Of a DNA stretch of 64,000 nucleotides, positions 37,401-50,376 are shown piece after piece (the first letter of the stretch is position 1; each line of letters starts with the position of its first letter). A program made the position numbers and the translations under genes. The notes beneath the pieces were generated by a model that was given only the letters and a program-made list of their open reading frames with translations, was not told the origin of the DNA and ran no database searches. The stretch comes from Psychrobacter fulvigenes (lineage in GTDB: Bacteria; Pseudomonadota; Gammaproteobacteria; Pseudomonadales; Moraxellaceae), in contig NZ_CAJGZP010000001.1 in assembly GCF_904846155.1 (NCBI RefSeq), forward strand, positions 1,550,001 to 1,614,000. The letters are read 5' to 3'.

Positions 37401-37892
37401 TTACGACAGTTCACGCCAGTGCAGCCACAAGCGAGTATCCAGCTCAAGCTGATGATAGTCGGGCTCCATATGACAGCATAGCTGATAGAAAGCTTTGTTA
37501 TGCTCATGCTCTTTGAAGTGTGCCAGTTCATGCACGACAATCATGCGCAAAAACTCAGCTGGAGCCTCTTTAAATAAGCTCGCGACTGCGATGCTGTTAT
37601 GGGACTTGAGTTTGCTGCCCTGTACTCGAGATTGAAAGGTATGGGTACCCAAGGCATGTTTAAGTACTTTGAGCTTGCTGTTATAACTGACTTGAGTCAG
37701 AGGTCCGCTTTTACGCATATATTGATTTTTTAGATCATTTACGTATTGATATAGGGCTTTGTCACTTTGTATTTGGTGCTGGCTAGGATACTTCTCTTTA
37801 AGATAACTCCCCAGTTGACCATTGCTAATGAGCATTGCTACTTGGCTGTGAATGTGCTCAGGGTAATGAGCGATGTATTTTAGAGTAGTCAT
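37401..37892 (-). CDS. YgjP-like metallopeptidase (DUF45)
   Basis: A 163-residue soluble protein of the YgjP/DUF45 family (PF01863), zinc-dependent peptidase-like proteins. The motif is in VVHELAHFKEHEHNKAFYQLC, with a third ligand His in EHNKAF, followed by MEPDY(H) as in the family. It is shorter than usual (about 230) in the N-terminal part. Function unknown; single gene. Confidence 0.85.
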   Translation of the reverse strand: MTTLKYIAHYPEHIHSQVAMLISNGQLGSYLKEKYPSQHQIQSDKALYQYVNDLKNQYMRKSGPLTQVSYNSKLKVLKHALGTHTFQSRVQGSKLKSHNSIAVASLFKEAPAEFLRMIVVHELAHFKEHEHNKAFYQLCCHMEPDYHQLELDTRLWLHWRELS

Positions 37893-38112
37893 CTGCTGTA
37901 TCCTTCTAAGACTTGCAATGAATAGTTGGAATAAATAGTTTGTAACTCGCTCTGATAAATAGGTATGTGCTTTCTAAGCGCTGTATATCTGGTTTCCTAT
38001 ATAACTCGCTGTCATTTTGGCGGTTACCGAGACGCTCTAGTAATCATGCTAAGTTCTCGTTTTTATTCTCTATGACATTTTTACACTATCTATACATTAT
38101 AGAAATGTATTG

Positions 38113-38132
38113 TGTCATGATTTGTTTGTGAC
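38113..38132. promoter_or_regulatory. TGTCA/TGACA inverted repeat upstream of the adhesin module
   Basis: TGTCA and TGACA face each other over ten bases; a further TGACATTT lies near 38082. Position about 300 bases before a sigma-54 promoter is usual for activator sites. No regulator can be named. Confidence 0.35.
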
Positions 38133-38172
38133 ATTTCGGGTCAAAATCATTTTATCTTGTTACTTTCCGAGC

Positions 38173-38214
38173 TAAGTTGCCTCTTAAGGTCTTTAAGTTG
38201 CCTCTTGAGGTCTT
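38173..38214. repeat. 21-bp tandem repeat upstream of the adhesin module
   Basis: TAAGTTGCCTCTTAAGGTCTT is repeated at once with a single change. The 21-bp step is two helical turns, so two protein dimers would bind on the same face. About 210-250 bases before the sigma-54 promoter. Confidence 0.65.
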
Positions 38215-38423
38215 TTAGGTAAACACATACTCTATATAATAAATAGCCTGAAAGGTGTTACTGTTAGCAGCTTACAGAGATAATTCAAATAACAAAAGCC
38301 ATTGGGATTTAACATACTGATTCTTCGGCGCTATATTCAATGGACTTTAAACTATAATACATAAATATCTTTATTAGTACTGAGTACTCAGCAAACAAGA
38401 ATTATTGTATTTTTTATAAAAAA

Positions 38424-38439
38424 TGGCACGAAACTTGCC
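38424..38439 (+). promoter_or_regulatory. Sigma-54 (RpoN) promoter
   Basis: TGGCACG, four bases (AAAC), then TTGCC match the -24/-12 consensus with the invariant GG and GC in the right spacing. The start of transcription would be near 38450, 40 bases before the OmpA-like gene. Confidence 0.85.
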
Positions 38440-38490
38440 AAATATATTTATTAACGATCAATTTGATAAGCGATTATTTAGAGGTTAGTT

Positions 38491-39462
38491 ATGAGAAAGG
38501 GATTTAAAAACACTATTGCTGCAGTTGCCTTGCCTTCTGTTTTATTTGCTATGTCCTCTTGCGCTATGATTGGTGGTATCGATAATGAAGGGAACACTCG
38601 TCGTGTTGATGGTGTGATGTGGCACAACCAAACCGATACGGATATCAACGACGTATTAAAAAAAGAAGTGGCTAGTGACAAAGCCCGCTTGGTGTTTATT
38701 CGAGAAGATGATGACTACTCTGAGCAAACCAGTGCCAATATCGCGGTAAACAATCGGTTTCAAGTCAGTTTGCATGCAGGCAACTATACGATGGTTGAGT
38801 CCTGTGCTGGTATCAATCAGTTGAGTGCCCATGCCACTGGTTTTAAGAATAATAATTTATTGGCAGACAAAGAAGACTATGCATTAACCGGCGGGCAAAC
38901 CTACTTTTTTCATATCAATATGAACGAAAAAGGACAAAGCACATTAGAACAGATTACCTCCCAAAATGCCTTGCCATTACTGTCGCAAAAGCGTTATCAA
39001 AGCCATCAGATCAGTCGTGTCGTTCCTAACTGCCCACCATCTATAGCAACTATACAACCTATAACTCCCCCTCCAATGGTAGAGACACAAACACCAGTCT
39101 TGGCTGAGAAAGTGACTATTGATCTTGAAGTACTGTTCGAAACTGATAAAGCCATTGTGCGCCCAGAGTATTATGCAAAAATAGCCGAACTAGCAGAGTT
39201 TATGAAGCAGTACCCTAATACGGTTGTAACTATTGAAGGGCATACGGACAGTCGCGGTAAGGATGATTATAATCAAGCCTTATCACAACGCCGAGTAGAT
39301 GCGGTAAAACAGGTATTAATCTCTCAATTTGGGGTTAGTGTTGAGCGTCTAAGTGCGATCGGTTATGGAGAGTCACAGCCCAGAGCAAGCAATGATACCG
39401 TAGAAGGTCGACAACTCAATCGTCGAGTTGTCGCTGTGGTTGAAGAGCGCTCGGGCAACTAA
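38491..39462 (+). CDS. OmpA-domain lipoprotein beside the adhesin
   Basis: 323 residues: signal peptide with a likely lipobox ending in SSC at about residue 24, a middle domain of unknown fold with a Cys pair, then a C-terminal OmpA peptidoglycan-binding domain (about 205-320) with VLFETDKAIVRPEYYAKI, VTIEGHTDSRGKDDYNQALSQRRVDAV and AIGYGESQPRASND. It should sit in the outer membrane and hold peptidoglycan. AGAGG precedes the ATG. OmpA-like proteins are often found with giant type I adhesins; here the gene shares the sigma-54 promoter and no terminator separates it from the adhesin 96 bases on. Confidence 0.88.
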   Translation: MRKGFKNTIAAVALPSVLFAMSSCAMIGGIDNEGNTRRVDGVMWHNQTDTDINDVLKKEVASDKARLVFIREDDDYSEQTSANIAVNNRFQVSLHAGNYTMVESCAGINQLSAHATGFKNNNLLADKEDYALTGGQTYFFHINMNEKGQSTLEQITSQNALPLLSQKRYQSHQISRVVPNCPPSIATIQPITPPPMVETQTPVLAEKVTIDLEVLFETDKAIVRPEYYAKIAELAEFMKQYPNTVVTIEGHTDSRGKDDYNQALSQRRVDAVKQVLISQFGVSVERLSAIGYGESQPRASNDTVEGRQLNRRVVAVVEERSGN

Positions 39463-39558
39463 TAATTGTATTAACTTTTGGCAAATAAAGCTGCCTAATA
39501 TGAACATATCTCAATCTGTATTATTTGACTTAAAAAAATAGAAGGTATAAACAAGAAT

Positions 39559-42500
39559 ATGAATACTATTATCGTGAAGACTAATGATGCCACTCAGACC
39601 GTAGACCAAGTACAAGTAGTGACTAAAGATGGCAAGCCTACAATCATCACCGCTATGGATAAAGTGAATTACGAGTTTCATGATACTGCTATAGGTCGTG
39701 CACCCAACCATATTATCACTAAGCGCCTTAAAAATGATTTACATATCTCATTTGAAGAAGACGGTGAAGAAAGTGATCTTATTATAGAAGGCTTCTACGA
39801 TAGCGCAGACAGTGCATTGCTTGGTATTGCTGAAGATGGCGAGTACTATTATTATATTCCAGATACTGGTGAGACCTACGACTATGTAACTCAATTAGAG
39901 ATAGGTGATATTGAGGGTCAAGCTTTAGGAGGTCAGGAATATGTAGCAGTTGCTGCCATACCTTGGTGGATACCTGCCGCAGCTGGTCTGGGAGCAGTAG
40001 GTATCGTTGCGGCTAGCAGTAGTAATAATAACTCGTCAATCACTCCACCTGTTAATCAGGCACCAGTTGCCAAAGACGATACGGCAGAAGGCGAAACGGG
40101 TCAGCCTGTCATCATTGATGTGGTGGCAAATGATAAGGATCCTGAAAACGATCTAGACCCAACAAGTGTTAAGCTGATCGACCCTGTTACGGGCGATGAA
40201 GTCACCAGTTTAGTGGTAGATGGCGAAGGTACTTGGGAAGTAGATAGTACTACTGGTACAGTCACCTTTACCCCAGAGGCAGGTTTCACTAATGACCCAA
40301 CGCCAGTTGATTATGTAGTATCTGATAAAACGGGTTTAAAGTCTAACGAAGCAACCATTACAGTCGATTATCCAGCATTAGTCAGCATTAGTGGTACCAC
40401 AAGCTTGAATGAAACCGCCGCAGATGGCAGTGCCAATGAAGCGACTTATACCATCAGCATCAGCAAACCAAGTACGGAAGATACGGTGATTGAAGTCACC
40501 ATTAGTGATGGCAGCACCGAAGGGTCAGCGGACTATACCGCGCCTGTCACCCAGCTTGTGACTATCCCAGCGGGTCAAACGACGGTTGGTATCAGCGTTC
40601 CGATTGTGGATGACAATCTGTTTGAAGGCCCCGAGGACTTTACCGTTACCGTGACGGATATCACTTCAGGTACGGCAACGATAGGCCCTGATGACAGCGT
40701 CAACACCACCATCTATGATGATGGCACCACCGATGGCACAACCCCTGTCGATCCTAACGATCCTACGCTAGGAGATGACACCCCAGTGGCACCTATTACT
40801 GCCACTAAAGCCACCGCCATAGAAGGGGTGGACAACACCTTAGAGTACACCGTTGAGCAGGATAACGAGAGCAACCTTGCCACCACAGTCACTGTTAAAG
40901 TGGCGACGGGCAGCAGCGAGGTTGAAGCGGCGGACATTGCTTCTATTGGCTACATTGATGCCACAGGCAGTCCTGTGACCATTACCGACAGCGCCGCCAT
41001 CCAAGCGTTACTAAATGGCACCACCACCTTGCAAGTCAAAGTACCTGCAGGTAGCACAGCTGCGCCTAAAATTACGGTTATCGTCAAAGATGATGCCATC
41101 TATGAGGACAGCGAGCAGCTGAGCTTTGTTATCGACAGTGCTGATAATGCCGATATCGACAGCACCGTCGCCACTGGCACCATTTATGATGAAGACCGAG
41201 TAGCTGGTAGTGAAGATCGCTTAGGCGACTTTACTGATGGTGATGAAGCGCAGAGCACCGATCAAGGCACGCCTGTGAGTGGCAACTTACTGGATAACAC
41301 CTCAGAGACCGATCCGAGCATCAGCCTGAGTGTCTCGAACGTGCAAGTGGATACCGATGGTGATGGCGTACTAGACACCATCCCAACAGATGGCACCCCA
41401 ACCGCCGTCACCGATGTCAATGGCGACCCGATTGGCAGCATCACCGTTAATGCTAATGGTGACTACACCTTTACCCCAGATGCTGACTTTACAGGTGATG
41501 TCCCTGTGATTGGCTATGAGGTGGTTGATGGTAGTGGCAACGTCCTTGACGATTCTGTCTTAGACCTCACCGTTCTTCCAGGGCCAGTTACCATTGAGAT
41601 TGACGCTACCAAAGACCGCGCTATTGAGCGTCCAAGCAATGATGACACCTTAGAGTTCACCATCCGCCAAAATGTGGCCAGTGACCAAGATACCGTTGTT
41701 AACGTGCGCCTAGATGCAGCAAACAGTCCTGATATTACCGCCGGTGACATTGCGCGTTTGCAGTACACCAAAGCCGATGGCAGCGTGGTTGATACTACTG
41801 ATCAGGGTGAGATCAGCGCCTTCTTAGCCACTGGCGACGACGTCTTAATCGCTGCGGGCAGTAAAGAGAGCCTCATCACTATCAGCGTTGCTGATGACAG
41901 CGTTTATGAGCAAACTGAAGACTTAGGTCTGATCATCTCCAATGCTGTTAACCCTAATGGCGTCACCATTATCACCGCTACTGATAGCGGGGTGATTGAG
42001 GATGAAGCGGCACAAGATGGCACCCCACAAGAAGGCGACCGTCCGACCGTTGGCATTACTGCGAGCAAAGCCACCGCCATAGAAGGGGTGGACAACACCT
42101 TAGAGTACACCGTTGAGCAGGATAACGAGAGCAACCTTGCCACCACAGTCACTGTTAAAGTGGCGACGGGCAGCAGCGAGGTTGAAGCGGCGGACATTGC
42201 TTCTATTGGCTACATTGATGCCACAGGCAGTCCTGTGACCATTACCGACAGCGCCGCCATCCAAGCGTTACTAAATGGCACCACCACCTTGCAAGTCAAA
42301 GTACCTGCAGGTAGCACAGCTGCGCCTAAAATTACGGTTATCGTCAAAGATGATGCCATCTATGAGGACAGCGAGCAGCTGAGCTTTGTTATCGACAGTG
42401 CTGATAATGCCGATATCGACAGCACCGTCGCCACTGGCACCATTTATGATGAAGACGCTGCAGACGGAACACCGCAAGAAGGCGACAAACCGACCGTCAG

Positions 42501-45500
42501 CGTTGGCGATGCCGTTGCCACAGAAGGCGGCGACTTAGTGCATCAAGTCACCGTCAATGGTGAGACAACGCAGGCGGACGTCACCTATGAGTTTAACCTA
42601 GCGGATGGCAGCACTAATCCTGCCACAGCGGGTAGTGACTATACCAATGCCCCCGTATTTAGTAACGGCGTCATCAATAATGGCGATGGTACTATTACCG
42701 TTCCTGCTGGGGTCACTGACTTTACCGTCAGCTATCCGACACTCAATGACAGCATCCTTGAGAACGATGAAACCACCACGATTACCATTGGTAATGACAG
42801 TGGCATCGGTACGATCTTAGATAACGACACCGCGCCGACATTAACCATCACCGATAACAGCGTCACAGAAGCTACAGGTACGACCGTTAATGATACATTT
42901 GAAGTTACTGATCTCCAAAGTGTGACAAGTCTAACCATCAATGGACAGGAAGTAATCACAGCAATTACAACACCTGTTACCATTGTAGGCAGCGCGGGCA
43001 CGCTAGTAATTACTGGTTACGACACAGTAAATGAGTCATTCACTTACGAATATACAGAAAACGGCAATGCAGAAGATCATAGCGCTGGTGCGGTATTTGA
43101 TCAGTTTGACGTGGTATTAACCAACACCATTGGCGATACTATTAATGACACCTTAGATATTGAAATCATCGACACCGCACCGACTGCTAATGATGACAAA
43201 AACACCATTAGCGAAGAAACAGATATCGTTTCAGGCAACGTGCTTACGTCAACGGGTGCCGCGACAGATGATGTGGCTGATGATCTAGGTGCTGATAATT
43301 CAATAACAGCAACTACGGTAACAGCAGTGGATGGTAACACTGGTGCAATTGGAAGCGGTACACAAGGTCAATACGGTGAACTAACGCTAGATGTGAATGG
43401 TGAATATACCTATGATGTTGATAATGCCGCTATACAGTATTTGGCACTAGGTGAAAGTTTAACAGAAACCTTTGAATACACCATAACCGACGCTGATGGT
43501 AGTACTGATACTGCCAAGCTTACCATTACTATCACCGGCACTAATGATCAACCAACCATCACTGCTGATAGTAATGACAATATTGCGAATATATCTTTCG
43601 TCGAGCAAACAGGTGACTCAGTGATTACTCAAAGTGGCATTATTGCTTTTAGTGATATTGATGTCAGTGATACGCTGACACTGGGTTATATTGAAGGTGA
43701 AAACCAATATACCTTTGGTCAAGGTAATACAGCCTTGACTGATCTAACTGTTCCGCAAAAAACTGCGCTAGAAGATATGTTCTCAGTTGCTCAAGCGAGC
43801 AATAGTAATGATGGCACTTGGAACATCAACGCCACTTCCACGGCACTCGATTTCCTCCCAGAAGGCGAAACCATCACCATCCGCTACGCCGTACAAGTGA
43901 ATGATAATAAAGGAGTGGATACTGCTGCTAACGGTAACGAAATCAGCACCAGTGAAATCCGTTACGTGGAAGTCACTCTTACAGGTACTAACGATGGTGG
44001 TATTGCGTTGGCTGATAATACGATTACCATCAATGAAAACGGAACGACAACTAAAAGTGGCAAGCTAGCCACTATTTTTGATGCAAATGATACTGATGAC
44101 CCAGATGTAGGCGAGCAGCTAACGGTAGAAAGCTTCCAGATTGGTGGTGGAACCGCTATTGCTGTAGATCCTGTCAATACAAACAATACCGCTCAAAATG
44201 TTGTCATCAACGGCAATACAGTTGGTACCGTAAAGTTCAATAGTGACGGAACTTACGAGTATAAAGCGACCAGTGACTATAGTGGTACACTACCTGTCAT
44301 CACTGCGAACGTCTCAAATGGTGTTACTGGTGCTACTCGTGAAACAGATAGTCAGACCTTAACAATTACTGTCAAGCCAGTATCTGACAAGCCTATACTT
44401 GCACCTAATAAAACAGTATTTATAGACGAAGATAATACCAAAGCATTAGGTCTCAAAGCACCTATTATCAAAGACGCGATAGACCTTGATGGTACAGGTA
44501 ACAATACCGATAACCCTGAACGCATTGGTTTAATTACTTTAAGTGGTGTCCGTGCGGGCACAACGTTGAATTATAAGCTCAATGGCGTGGACAAAACTAT
44601 AACATCAACTGGCGCTAATATTACAATTAAGCTTGATGATGTGCCTACTATTAATAGCGCAGGCACTGCTACCGCTACTATGTCAAAAGCTGATTTTGAG
44701 GCAATGACACTCACACCGCCTAAAAATGATGCCACTAACTTTAATATAAATATGTCAGTGACGGAATATGAAGTTAATGAAAGCGGTGATATTGCGCGGG
44801 TTGACGCCAATGGCAGTCTTGTTAACACAGGTGGCACAGCTGTTGCAGGAGCGACATCTACAACCACTATCAAGGTCGATGTTCAAGCCGTGACTGATAG
44901 TAATGATAAAAACCAAAGTGGTGATGATGCTAGCTCGTTTGGTTATGACCAAAATGAAGTTGTTGGGGATACTTTAGCCGTAACACTCGAAGAAGGGGAA
45001 TCTGTTGATTTACCAATAACCACTACCTTTGGTGATTTAGTAGGTAGTGCCGCTAAAGGCGATGCTGAGACTTATGGCTTTGTGATTACAGGTCTAGTCC
45101 CTGGCGCCATTATTAACTTCACACCTGCTGGCAGCTCTGAGTCGCTTCCCCCATTCATCGCCGATGAGAATGGTCAGGTATTGATCGGTATTAATGCTGG
45201 CTTAACTTCTACTGATTTTGTAGTCAGTGGTAACTCGGAGCCTAAAATCACTATTCAGACTGGGAAGTTTGATTCTCTAGATATGAATGGTGTGGAAATA
45301 TCGCTATATACTCAAGATCATGACCCTGATTCAGCTATCAAAAATACCTCTGTAGAGCTGATTGGTACAGTAAAAGTAAATCTCACCGTCACCCCAGTTG
45401 CTGGTCAAGTTGAGCTTGATAATCAAGGTGTCACAACCAAAGAAGACACTGCTGTCACCCTTGATGAGTTTGGCTTTAAAGTGCTGGATGATAAGGATGG

Positions 45501-48500
45501 CGCTGGTGCAGAATTTATCACCGATATTAGTTTTGTCCTACCAGAAGGCTGGACGTATACTGATAATAGCAATAATGTAACGGTAGGGGCAGTTGGTGGA
45601 ACATCAATATCGATTAGCGGCATTACTGCAAACGACAATTTTAATTTAGATGCTTATTTGCAAGACTTCTCTATCACTCCACCAGCGCATTCGTCATTAG
45701 ATGCAGACTTTACCTTTACCGTTACTACCCAAGATACTGATGATGATGGCGGTAATACAACCACTGGAACGCCAGACAACCCATTCACCCAAACCGTTGT
45801 CGTCACCCCAGTCGCTGAAAAAGTTGTTGACGATAATGGTGACGTAGTAGACAGTGACGGCGATGGTACACCTGACCTAACCATTAATCCAGATAAAAAT
45901 TACACGACCAAAGCAAAAGAAGACGCAGCATTTGATCTTAATAGTGATGGGTTTGACCTACAAGGCTATTGGAACAACCAAGATACCTCTGAAGATACCT
46001 TCGCCCATATGACCTTTGGTAATAAGAGTGATAGCGGCTTCACCTCAGTTGAAGGAGCAGTATTTACTTATATCAATCGCGATACGGGTGAGACGATCAG
46101 CCTGACTGACAACGGCAATGGTGTCGATATTCCGATGGAGTACCTAGACACCGTCACCGTAACCCCGCCGCAAGACTATAGTGACTTCAACCTTGCTAGC
46201 GGTGCCGAGACAGCAGTCAAGGTCGAGGCAAAAACTGTCGATGTTGACGAAGATGATGACGATAATACCGTAAGTGAAGCCACCAGTGGCGAAAGCTACC
46301 TAACCTTTGAAGTCGAAGGCGTGGCAGATCCTGTAACCTTAGCGGTTGATCCAGCGTATGGTGATGAAGATCAGGCGCTGGCGCTTGGTAATGAACGTGA
46401 TAACGACTCACCAACAGCGGTTATTAATCCTACCGATGGTATCCCACTCAATATCCGACCAAGCTCACGTGATAATGATGGCTCTGAGACTTATGAGGTT
46501 CGGATTAGCAATATTCCAGATGGGGCAATATTATACGTTGGCTCAAACCCAGCTGCCTTAACGCTAGATACCAGCCCTAATGCTGAACCAAATACATATA
46601 CGGCCATCATATCAGGCTATACTGTAGATAGTGCGCCAGACTTGTATTTCGTCCCACCCGAGAACTTTAGTGGCACTGTGCCTCTCAAGGTTCAAGCGAA
46701 GAGTATTGAGAGCGATGGTGATGAATCAGATTTCTTCCCAGCAGGTACCCTAACTGATCCAGCATTGACACTACCAGTTAAAGTCATTGGCAAGGCAGAC
46801 TTAATAACCAATGACGACTTAGCAACCGACACAGATACCATCGATGGTGTGGATTACACACATAACTACATCACTGACGAGGCAACGCTAGACAGTACAG
46901 GCAACCATCAGATTGCCTTATCGAGCGTATTTGCTACTGTTGAGGATATCGAGGCATATGATGGTGACAGCCCAGCTGCTGAGCAGGTGGTCTATCGGGT
47001 CGAAGACTTACCTGCTAGTTTTAACTTAACTGGTGCAGGGGTCACTTTCTTAGGTGGCAGTGGTTCTGATCGAGTATGGTCAGTAACCCTAGAGGCGCTA
47101 CAGAATAATACCGCACAATTAAAGACACCAGATAACTTCGCTGGTGAAATTAACTTTACCATCACGGGTACCACCACCGAGACCAAATCTGGTGACAGTG
47201 TGACTCATGATACCAAAGACGTTTCTATTCTAGTGACCCCTGATGCTGATGATGGCACAGTGAATAATCCAGAGGTCGTTGCTACTGAAGATATATGGGC
47301 GACTATTGACTTTGAATCAGCCTTTATAACGACAGATCAGGGTGACTCAGCGACAGGAACAGAATCACTTGAGAGTATCACGCTATCAGCAACTGATCTA
47401 ATAGATAAAGATGTCGTTTTACGTGTTGACGGTAGCGAAGTGGACTTAACAACTAATCCACCACCAATTTTGACATTTACGCCCGATCAGACAATCGAGA
47501 TTATGTACGATGAGGATAAACGCCATAGCGATGATGATGTCAGTATAGACTTTGACTATACTTATACTGACACCGCTGAGCTGACTGATAGTTCACAGAT
47601 TAGTGCTTCTAAAATAGGCAGTGCAACGGTAGACGTGACCTTCCAAGCGGTCACTGATGCACCAAGCATGAGTTTAGAGGTTACCGATGGCACCATTAAT
47701 AATAGCGGTACGGATAACTTTGCCAAAGTCACTGTTTCATTAACCTCAGATGATAAAGACGGCTCAGAGAGCTTTACTCGCCTAGAGGTCACTGATGTTC
47801 CTGATGGTCTAAATGTAGTGGGCGGTATTTTGTCAAATGGTATTTGGTACGTTGATGTTCCTAATGATCCAGCTATTACCGACACTGCAGCGACTTATGA
47901 GCTAGTGCTTGAGCGTAACGACAGCACAGTCAATATACCTGAAGGTTCTCTCAATATTAAAGTGACGGGTATTACGCAGGATATTAATGGTCAAGGTAGT
48001 GACGGTAGCGAAGCGCGTGTAACCGAGAGCTTTGAGATCGCAATAGAGAGGACAGATGGTGGTGTCACACCTGTCAAGCCTGACTTAATAGATAGCTTTA
48101 CTAGCAAGGCAGAAATACCAGCACAGGTAGAGGATACTGGTTTTACTCTTGGCGACATACTAGATGCGACTCTAAATCCTGCGACCGCTAACACGGTCAG
48201 ATCTTATACTTTCTCATTGACTGATCTGCCAGCAGGCACTGAAGTATCTACTGATAATCCAGCTATAAGCGTGCAGCAAATTGGCGGTAAATGGATCATC
48301 AGTATAGATGATGCAAGTAGCCTCAGTCCAGAAGACGCACTTGATGCAGTGACAGTGACTCCGCCGAAAGATTTTAGTACCAACGTCACAGACGATAGCC
48401 AGGATCTTACCTTTAATGCCAACTTTACTGCGTTGGATAAAGATGGTGGCGAGGAACGAGTGCAGGTTGACGACGTCAAGGTTGAGATCAAGCCAGTTAC

Positions 48501-50292
48501 GGATCCGATAGACAATGATGGTAAAACCACGACAGTTGATACGGATGAGGACACCAAAGTAGAAATTGAGATCGACTTAACCAACACGGCTGACGGTAAT
48601 AATGTTGAGATTATTAATAATAAGCTATATCTGCAGCTGGATGAGTCTGGTCTAACGACTGATAATGGCACTAGCGGAAAACTAACGGATGACAATGGTA
48701 ACGACTTGACGCTTGTAACATTGGCAGATGGTGACGTTGCTGATATTCCAGCTGGTGATTATTATATCGTAGATGTCGGCACGCCTATTTTTTATGAACC
48801 TGCCGAAAATGAAGACGGCACGGCAACAGTTGATGTCTATGCCGCTCATAAAGAAAGTCATAATATCAGCGGACATGACAGTGGTACAAAGACTTATAAG
48901 CACAGTTATGACGTCACAGTCGAGTCGCAGCCAGACAATCTAAGTATTACTGATAAGAGTGATCAATCAACAACCACTGCTAGCGGTAATGAAGATACTA
49001 TGATTGCTATCGACTATAAGATTGCGACTATCGATAAAGACGATACCGATGCCGTTACTGCCATTACCTTAGACAATATCCCTAATGGTTATCTGATCTA
49101 CTATACCGATACTAATGGCGATCCCGTCTTGGCAAGTAACAATGGTAATTCTGGTGGTAATAACTCATGGTCTATTGACGCCTCCAAACTGGGTGATATC
49201 AATCCTGGCGAAACGTCAAATATATTCATCATGCCACCGGAAAACGTCAGTGGTATCGTGTCTGGTATCGAGATGAAAGTGGTCAATGACAGCGGGATGA
49301 TCAGTGCTCCGCTAGAGATTGATCTTGAGGTCAAACCAGTCGCTGATGGGGTAGCTGCTAATCCTTCTACTATTCTTGGTAGTCAGGGTAAGTGGACCAC
49401 GCTGAATCTAAACGCAATTATGCAAGATACGGATGGTAGTGAGACCGTTAATATAGTTGTCACTGATAATGGTGTTAGCTTAACCGATGATGTCTTACGC
49501 TTTAGAGTGAAGAGTACAGGTGAAATGTTGACTGCCGTGTGGGATGATGTCGCTAACAGCTATACCATAACGGGTATTACTCCTGAGCAAATCAATGATT
49601 TACAAATTCAGTCTTCCATACCGTTAAAAGGCGATCTGGACTTTGCGCTTAGTACTACCGATAAAGCTACAGGTATGGCTGATAGTGTATCAACTGAAGT
49701 GACCGAAAAGGTATCTGTAGATATTGTCTTTACCAAAACCTTTGGAGGCACACCTGAAGATGATATCTTTGATGCCTCAGGACAGTCCGTACCTGTGAAT
49801 TATAAAGGCGGCGCAGGTGATGACACCTTAATCGGTGGCAGTGGTAATGACTTCCTTGATGGCGGTACAGGTGCTAATACGCTGATAGGCGGTGCTGGTA
49901 ACGATAAGTTGGTGTTCTCTGCTGATAACCTACTGATGGATGGTGGCGACGGCATCGATACCTTGCTGATCAATACCGCTGGTACGACTATCGACTTTAG
50001 TAGCTTTGATAGTAGCGTGATTGATAACATGGAAGTCATAGAACTGGGTGTTGGCGCGCAGTCATTGTCTAATCTTACTACCAGTGATGTCATTGAAATG
50101 ACAGATAGCAACAATGAGCTGTTTATCAATGGCGATAATGCTGATAATGTGGAGCTGTCTGGTAATGATTGGACAAATACCAATACAACCACTACCCAAA
50201 ACGGTAACACTTATGAGGTTTACAGCTTTAGTGATACGAATGGCAGTTATAATGTGATGATTGACACTGATATCACTACCACAGTGATATAA
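39559..50292 (+). CDS. Giant type I-secreted repetitive adhesin (BapA/LapA type)
   Basis: A 3577-residue surface adhesin for biofilm or surface binding. Order of parts: residues 1-160, an N-terminal region ending in [14 protein letters not shown] (the prefix-like region of BapA/LapA proteins, with AAAG at 140-143 as a possible LapG-type site); about 165-275 a CshA/cadherin-like domain ([10 protein letters not shown]); several Calx-beta domains up to about 1100, two of them identical; a VCBS domain near 1205-1330; a long set of varied Ig/cadherin-like domains with IPDGAI-type motifs; and at about 3417-3450 RTX calcium repeats ([22 protein letters not shown]) before a C-terminal type I secretion signal. 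I see no Cys. AAGG precedes the ATG. Its own transporter genes lie beyond the IS element. Confidence 0.95.
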   Translation: MNTIIVKTNDATQTVDQVQVVTKDGKPTIITAMDKVNYEFHDTAIGRAPNHIITKRLKNDLHISFEEDGEESDLIIEGFYDSADSALLGIAEDGEYYYYIPDTGETYDYVTQLEIGDIEGQALGGQEYVAVAAIPWWIPAAAGLGAVGIVAASSSNNNSSITPPVNQAPVAKDDTAEGETGQPVIIDVVANDKDPENDLDPTSVKLIDPVTGDEVTSLVVDGEGTWEVDSTTGTVTFTPEAGFTNDPTPVDYVVSDKTGLKSNEATITVDYPALVSISGTTSLNETAADGSANEATYTISISKPSTEDTVIEVTISDGSTEGSADYTAPVTQLVTIPAGQTTVGISVPIVDDNLFEGPEDFTVTVTDITSGTATIGPDDSVNTTIYDDGTTDGTTPVDPNDPTLGDDTPVAPITATKATAIEGVDNTLEYTVEQDNESNLATTVTVKVATGSSEVEAADIASIGYIDATGSPVTITDSAAIQALLNGTTTLQVKVPAGSTAAPKITVIVKDDAIYEDSEQLSFVIDSADNADIDSTVATGTIYDEDRVAGSEDRLGDFTDGDEAQSTDQGTPVSGNLLDNTSETDPSISLSVSNVQVDTDGDGVLDTIPTDGTPTAVTDVNGDPIGSITVNANGDYTFTPDADFTGDVPVIGYEVVDGSGNVLDDSVLDLTVLPGPVTIEIDATKDRAIERPSNDDTLEFTIRQNVASDQDTVVNVRLDAANSPDITAGDIARLQYTKADGSVVDTTDQGEISAFLATGDDVLIAAGSKESLITISVADDSVYEQTEDLGLIISNAVNPNGVTIITATDSGVIEDEAAQDGTPQEGDRPTVGITASKATAIEGVDNTLEYTVEQDNESNLATTVTVKVATGSSEVEAADIASIGYIDATGSPVTITDSAAIQALLNGTTTLQVKVPAGSTAAPKITVIVKDDAIYEDSEQLSFVIDSADNADIDSTVATGTIYDEDAADGTPQEGDKPTVSVGDAVATEGGDLVHQVTVNGETTQADVTYEFNLADGSTNPATAGSDYTNAPVFSNGVINNGDGTITVPAGVTDFTVSYPTLNDSILENDETTTITIGNDSGIGTILDNDTAPTLTITDNSVTEATGTTVNDTFEVTDLQSVTSLTINGQEVITAITTPVTIVGSAGTLVITGYDTVNESFTYEYTENGNAEDHSAGAVFDQFDVVLTNTIGDTINDTLDIEIIDTAPTANDDKNTISEETDIVSGNVLTSTGAATDDVADDLGADNSITATTVTAVDGNTGAIGSGTQGQYGELTLDVNGEYTYDVDNAAIQYLALGESLTETFEYTITDADGSTDTAKLTITITGTNDQPTITADSNDNIANISFVEQTGDSVITQSGIIAFSDIDVSDTLTLGYIEGENQYTFGQGNTALTDLTVPQKTALEDMFSVAQASNSNDGTWNINATSTALDFLPEGETITIRYAVQVNDNKGVDTAANGNEISTSEIRYVEVTLTGTNDGGIALADNTITINENGTTTKSGKLATIFDANDTDDPDVGEQLTVESFQIGGGTAIAVDPVNTNNTAQNVVINGNTVGTVKFNSDGTYEYKATSDYSGTLPVITANVSNGVTGATRETDSQTLTITVKPVSDKPILAPNKTVFIDEDNTKALGLKAPIIKDAIDLDGTGNNTDNPERIGLITLSGVRAGTTLNYKLNGVDKTITSTGANITIKLDDVPTINSAGTATATMSKADFEAMTLTPPKNDATNFNINMSVTEYEVNESGDIARVDANGSLVNTGGTAVAGATSTTTIKVDVQAVTDSNDKNQSGDDASSFGYDQNEVVGDTLAVTLEEGESVDLPITTTFGDLVGSAAKGDAETYGFVITGLVPGAIINFTPAGSSESLPPFIADENGQVLIGINAGLTSTDFVVSGNSEPKITIQTGKFDSLDMNGVEISLYTQDHDPDSAIKNTSVELIGTVKVNLTVTPVAGQVELDNQGVTTKEDTAVTLDEFGFKVLDDKDGAGAEFITDISFVLPEGWTYTDNSNNVTVGAVGGTSISISGITANDNFNLDAYLQDFSITPPAHSSLDADFTFTVTTQDTDDDGGNTTTGTPDNPFTQTVVVTPVAEKVVDDNGDVVDSDGDGTPDLTINPDKNYTTKAKEDAAFDLNSDGFDLQGYWNNQDTSEDTFAHMTFGNKSDSGFTSVEGAVFTYINRDTGETISLTDNGNGVDIPMEYLDTVTVTPPQDYSDFNLASGAETAVKVEAKTVDVDEDDDDNTVSEATSGESYLTFEVEGVADPVTLAVDPAYGDEDQALALGNERDNDSPTAVINPTDGIPLNIRPSSRDNDGSETYEVRISNIPDGAILYVGSNPAALTLDTSPNAEPNTYTAIISGYTVDSAPDLYFVPPENFSGTVPLKVQAKSIESDGDESDFFPAGTLTDPALTLPVKVIGKADLITNDDLATDTDTIDGVDYTHNYITDEATLDSTGNHQIALSSVFATVEDIEAYDGDSPAAEQVVYRVEDLPASFNLTGAGVTFLGGSGSDRVWSVTLEALQNNTAQLKTPDNFAGEINFTITGTTTETKSGDSVTHDTKDVSILVTPDADDGTVNNPEVVATEDIWATIDFESAFITTDQGDSATGTESLESITLSATDLIDKDVVLRVDGSEVDLTTNPPPILTFTPDQTIEIMYDEDKRHSDDDVSIDFDYTYTDTAELTDSSQISASKIGSATVDVTFQAVTDAPSMSLEVTDGTINNSGTDNFAKVTVSLTSDDKDGSESFTRLEVTDVPDGLNVVGGILSNGIWYVDVPNDPAITDTAATYELVLERNDSTVNIPEGSLNIKVTGITQDINGQGSDGSEARVTESFEIAIERTDGGVTPVKPDLIDSFTSKAEIPAQVEDTGFTLGDILDATLNPATANTVRSYTFSLTDLPAGTEVSTDNPAISVQQIGGKWIISIDDASSLSPEDALDAVTVTPPKDFSTNVTDDSQDLTFNANFTALDKDGGEERVQVDDVKVEIKPVTDPIDNDGKTTTVDTDEDTKVEIEIDLTNTADGNNVEIINNKLYLQLDESGLTTDNGTSGKLTDDNGNDLTLVTLADGDVADIPAGDYYIVDVGTPIFYEPAENEDGTATVDVYAAHKESHNISGHDSGTKTYKHSYDVTVESQPDNLSITDKSDQSTTTASGNEDTMIAIDYKIATIDKDDTDAVTAITLDNIPNGYLIYYTDTNGDPVLASNNGNSGGNNSWSIDASKLGDINPGETSNIFIMPPENVSGIVSGIEMKVVNDSGMISAPLEIDLEVKPVADGVAANPSTILGSQGKWTTLNLNAIMQDTDGSETVNIVVTDNGVSLTDDVLRFRVKSTGEMLTAVWDDVANSYTITGITPEQINDLQIQSSIPLKGDLDFALSTTDKATGMADSVSTEVTEKVSVDIVFTKTFGGTPEDDIFDASGQSVPVNYKGGAGDDTLIGGSGNDFLDGGTGANTLIGGAGNDKLVFSADNLLMDGGDGIDTLLINTAGTTIDFSSFDSSVIDNMEVIELGVGAQSLSNLTTSDVIEMTDSNNELFINGDNADNVELSGNDWTNTNTTTTQNGNTYEVYSFSDTNGSYNVMIDTDITTTVI
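40807..41196 (+). repeat. 390-bp perfect repeat within the adhesin, copy 1
   Basis: Identical at every base to 42067-42456, 1260 bases away, in the same frame. It codes for about 130 residues of a Calx-beta-like domain (starting [14 protein letters not shown]). Confidence 0.95.
42067..42456 (+). repeat. 390-bp perfect repeat within the adhesin, copy 2
   Basis: The second identical copy; the flanking DNA differs sharply on both sides (ACTAAAG versus GCGAGCAAAG before, CGAGTAGC versus GCTGCAGA after). Identity including third codon positions points to recent duplication or gene conversion. Confidence 0.95.
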
Positions 50293-50345
50293 CGCAAAAC
50301 ATATCAGCAATAGCAATATCCAAAAAGCCATACCTGTGAGTAATG

Positions 50346-50376
50346 CCAGTCAGTTAAGGCTGACTGGTATTTTTTT
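50346..50376 (+). terminator. Terminator-like hairpin in the left end of the IS
   Basis: CCAGTCAG pairs with CTGACTGG around TTAAGG, followed by TATTTTTTTT. It overlaps the inverted end and would stop transcription coming from the adhesin gene. Confidence 0.75.

Larger units (their letters stand above)
37893..38490. other. Long regulatory region before the adhesin module
   Basis: 598 bases without a gene. It holds the inverted repeat, the 21-bp tandem repeat, a TATATAATAAATAGCCTG string near 38233, and the sigma-54 promoter. Confidence 0.6.

Noticed and set aside
37262..37540. Small frames at the convergent ends of methyltransferase copy 2 and the YgjP-like gene
   Set aside because: They overlap two well supported genes in other frames and have no ribosome sites.
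40101..50210. Many open frames on the minus strand opposite the adhesin gene
   Set aside because: They follow from the skewed Asp/Thr/Gly codon use of the adhesin, have low-complexity products and lack ribosome sites.
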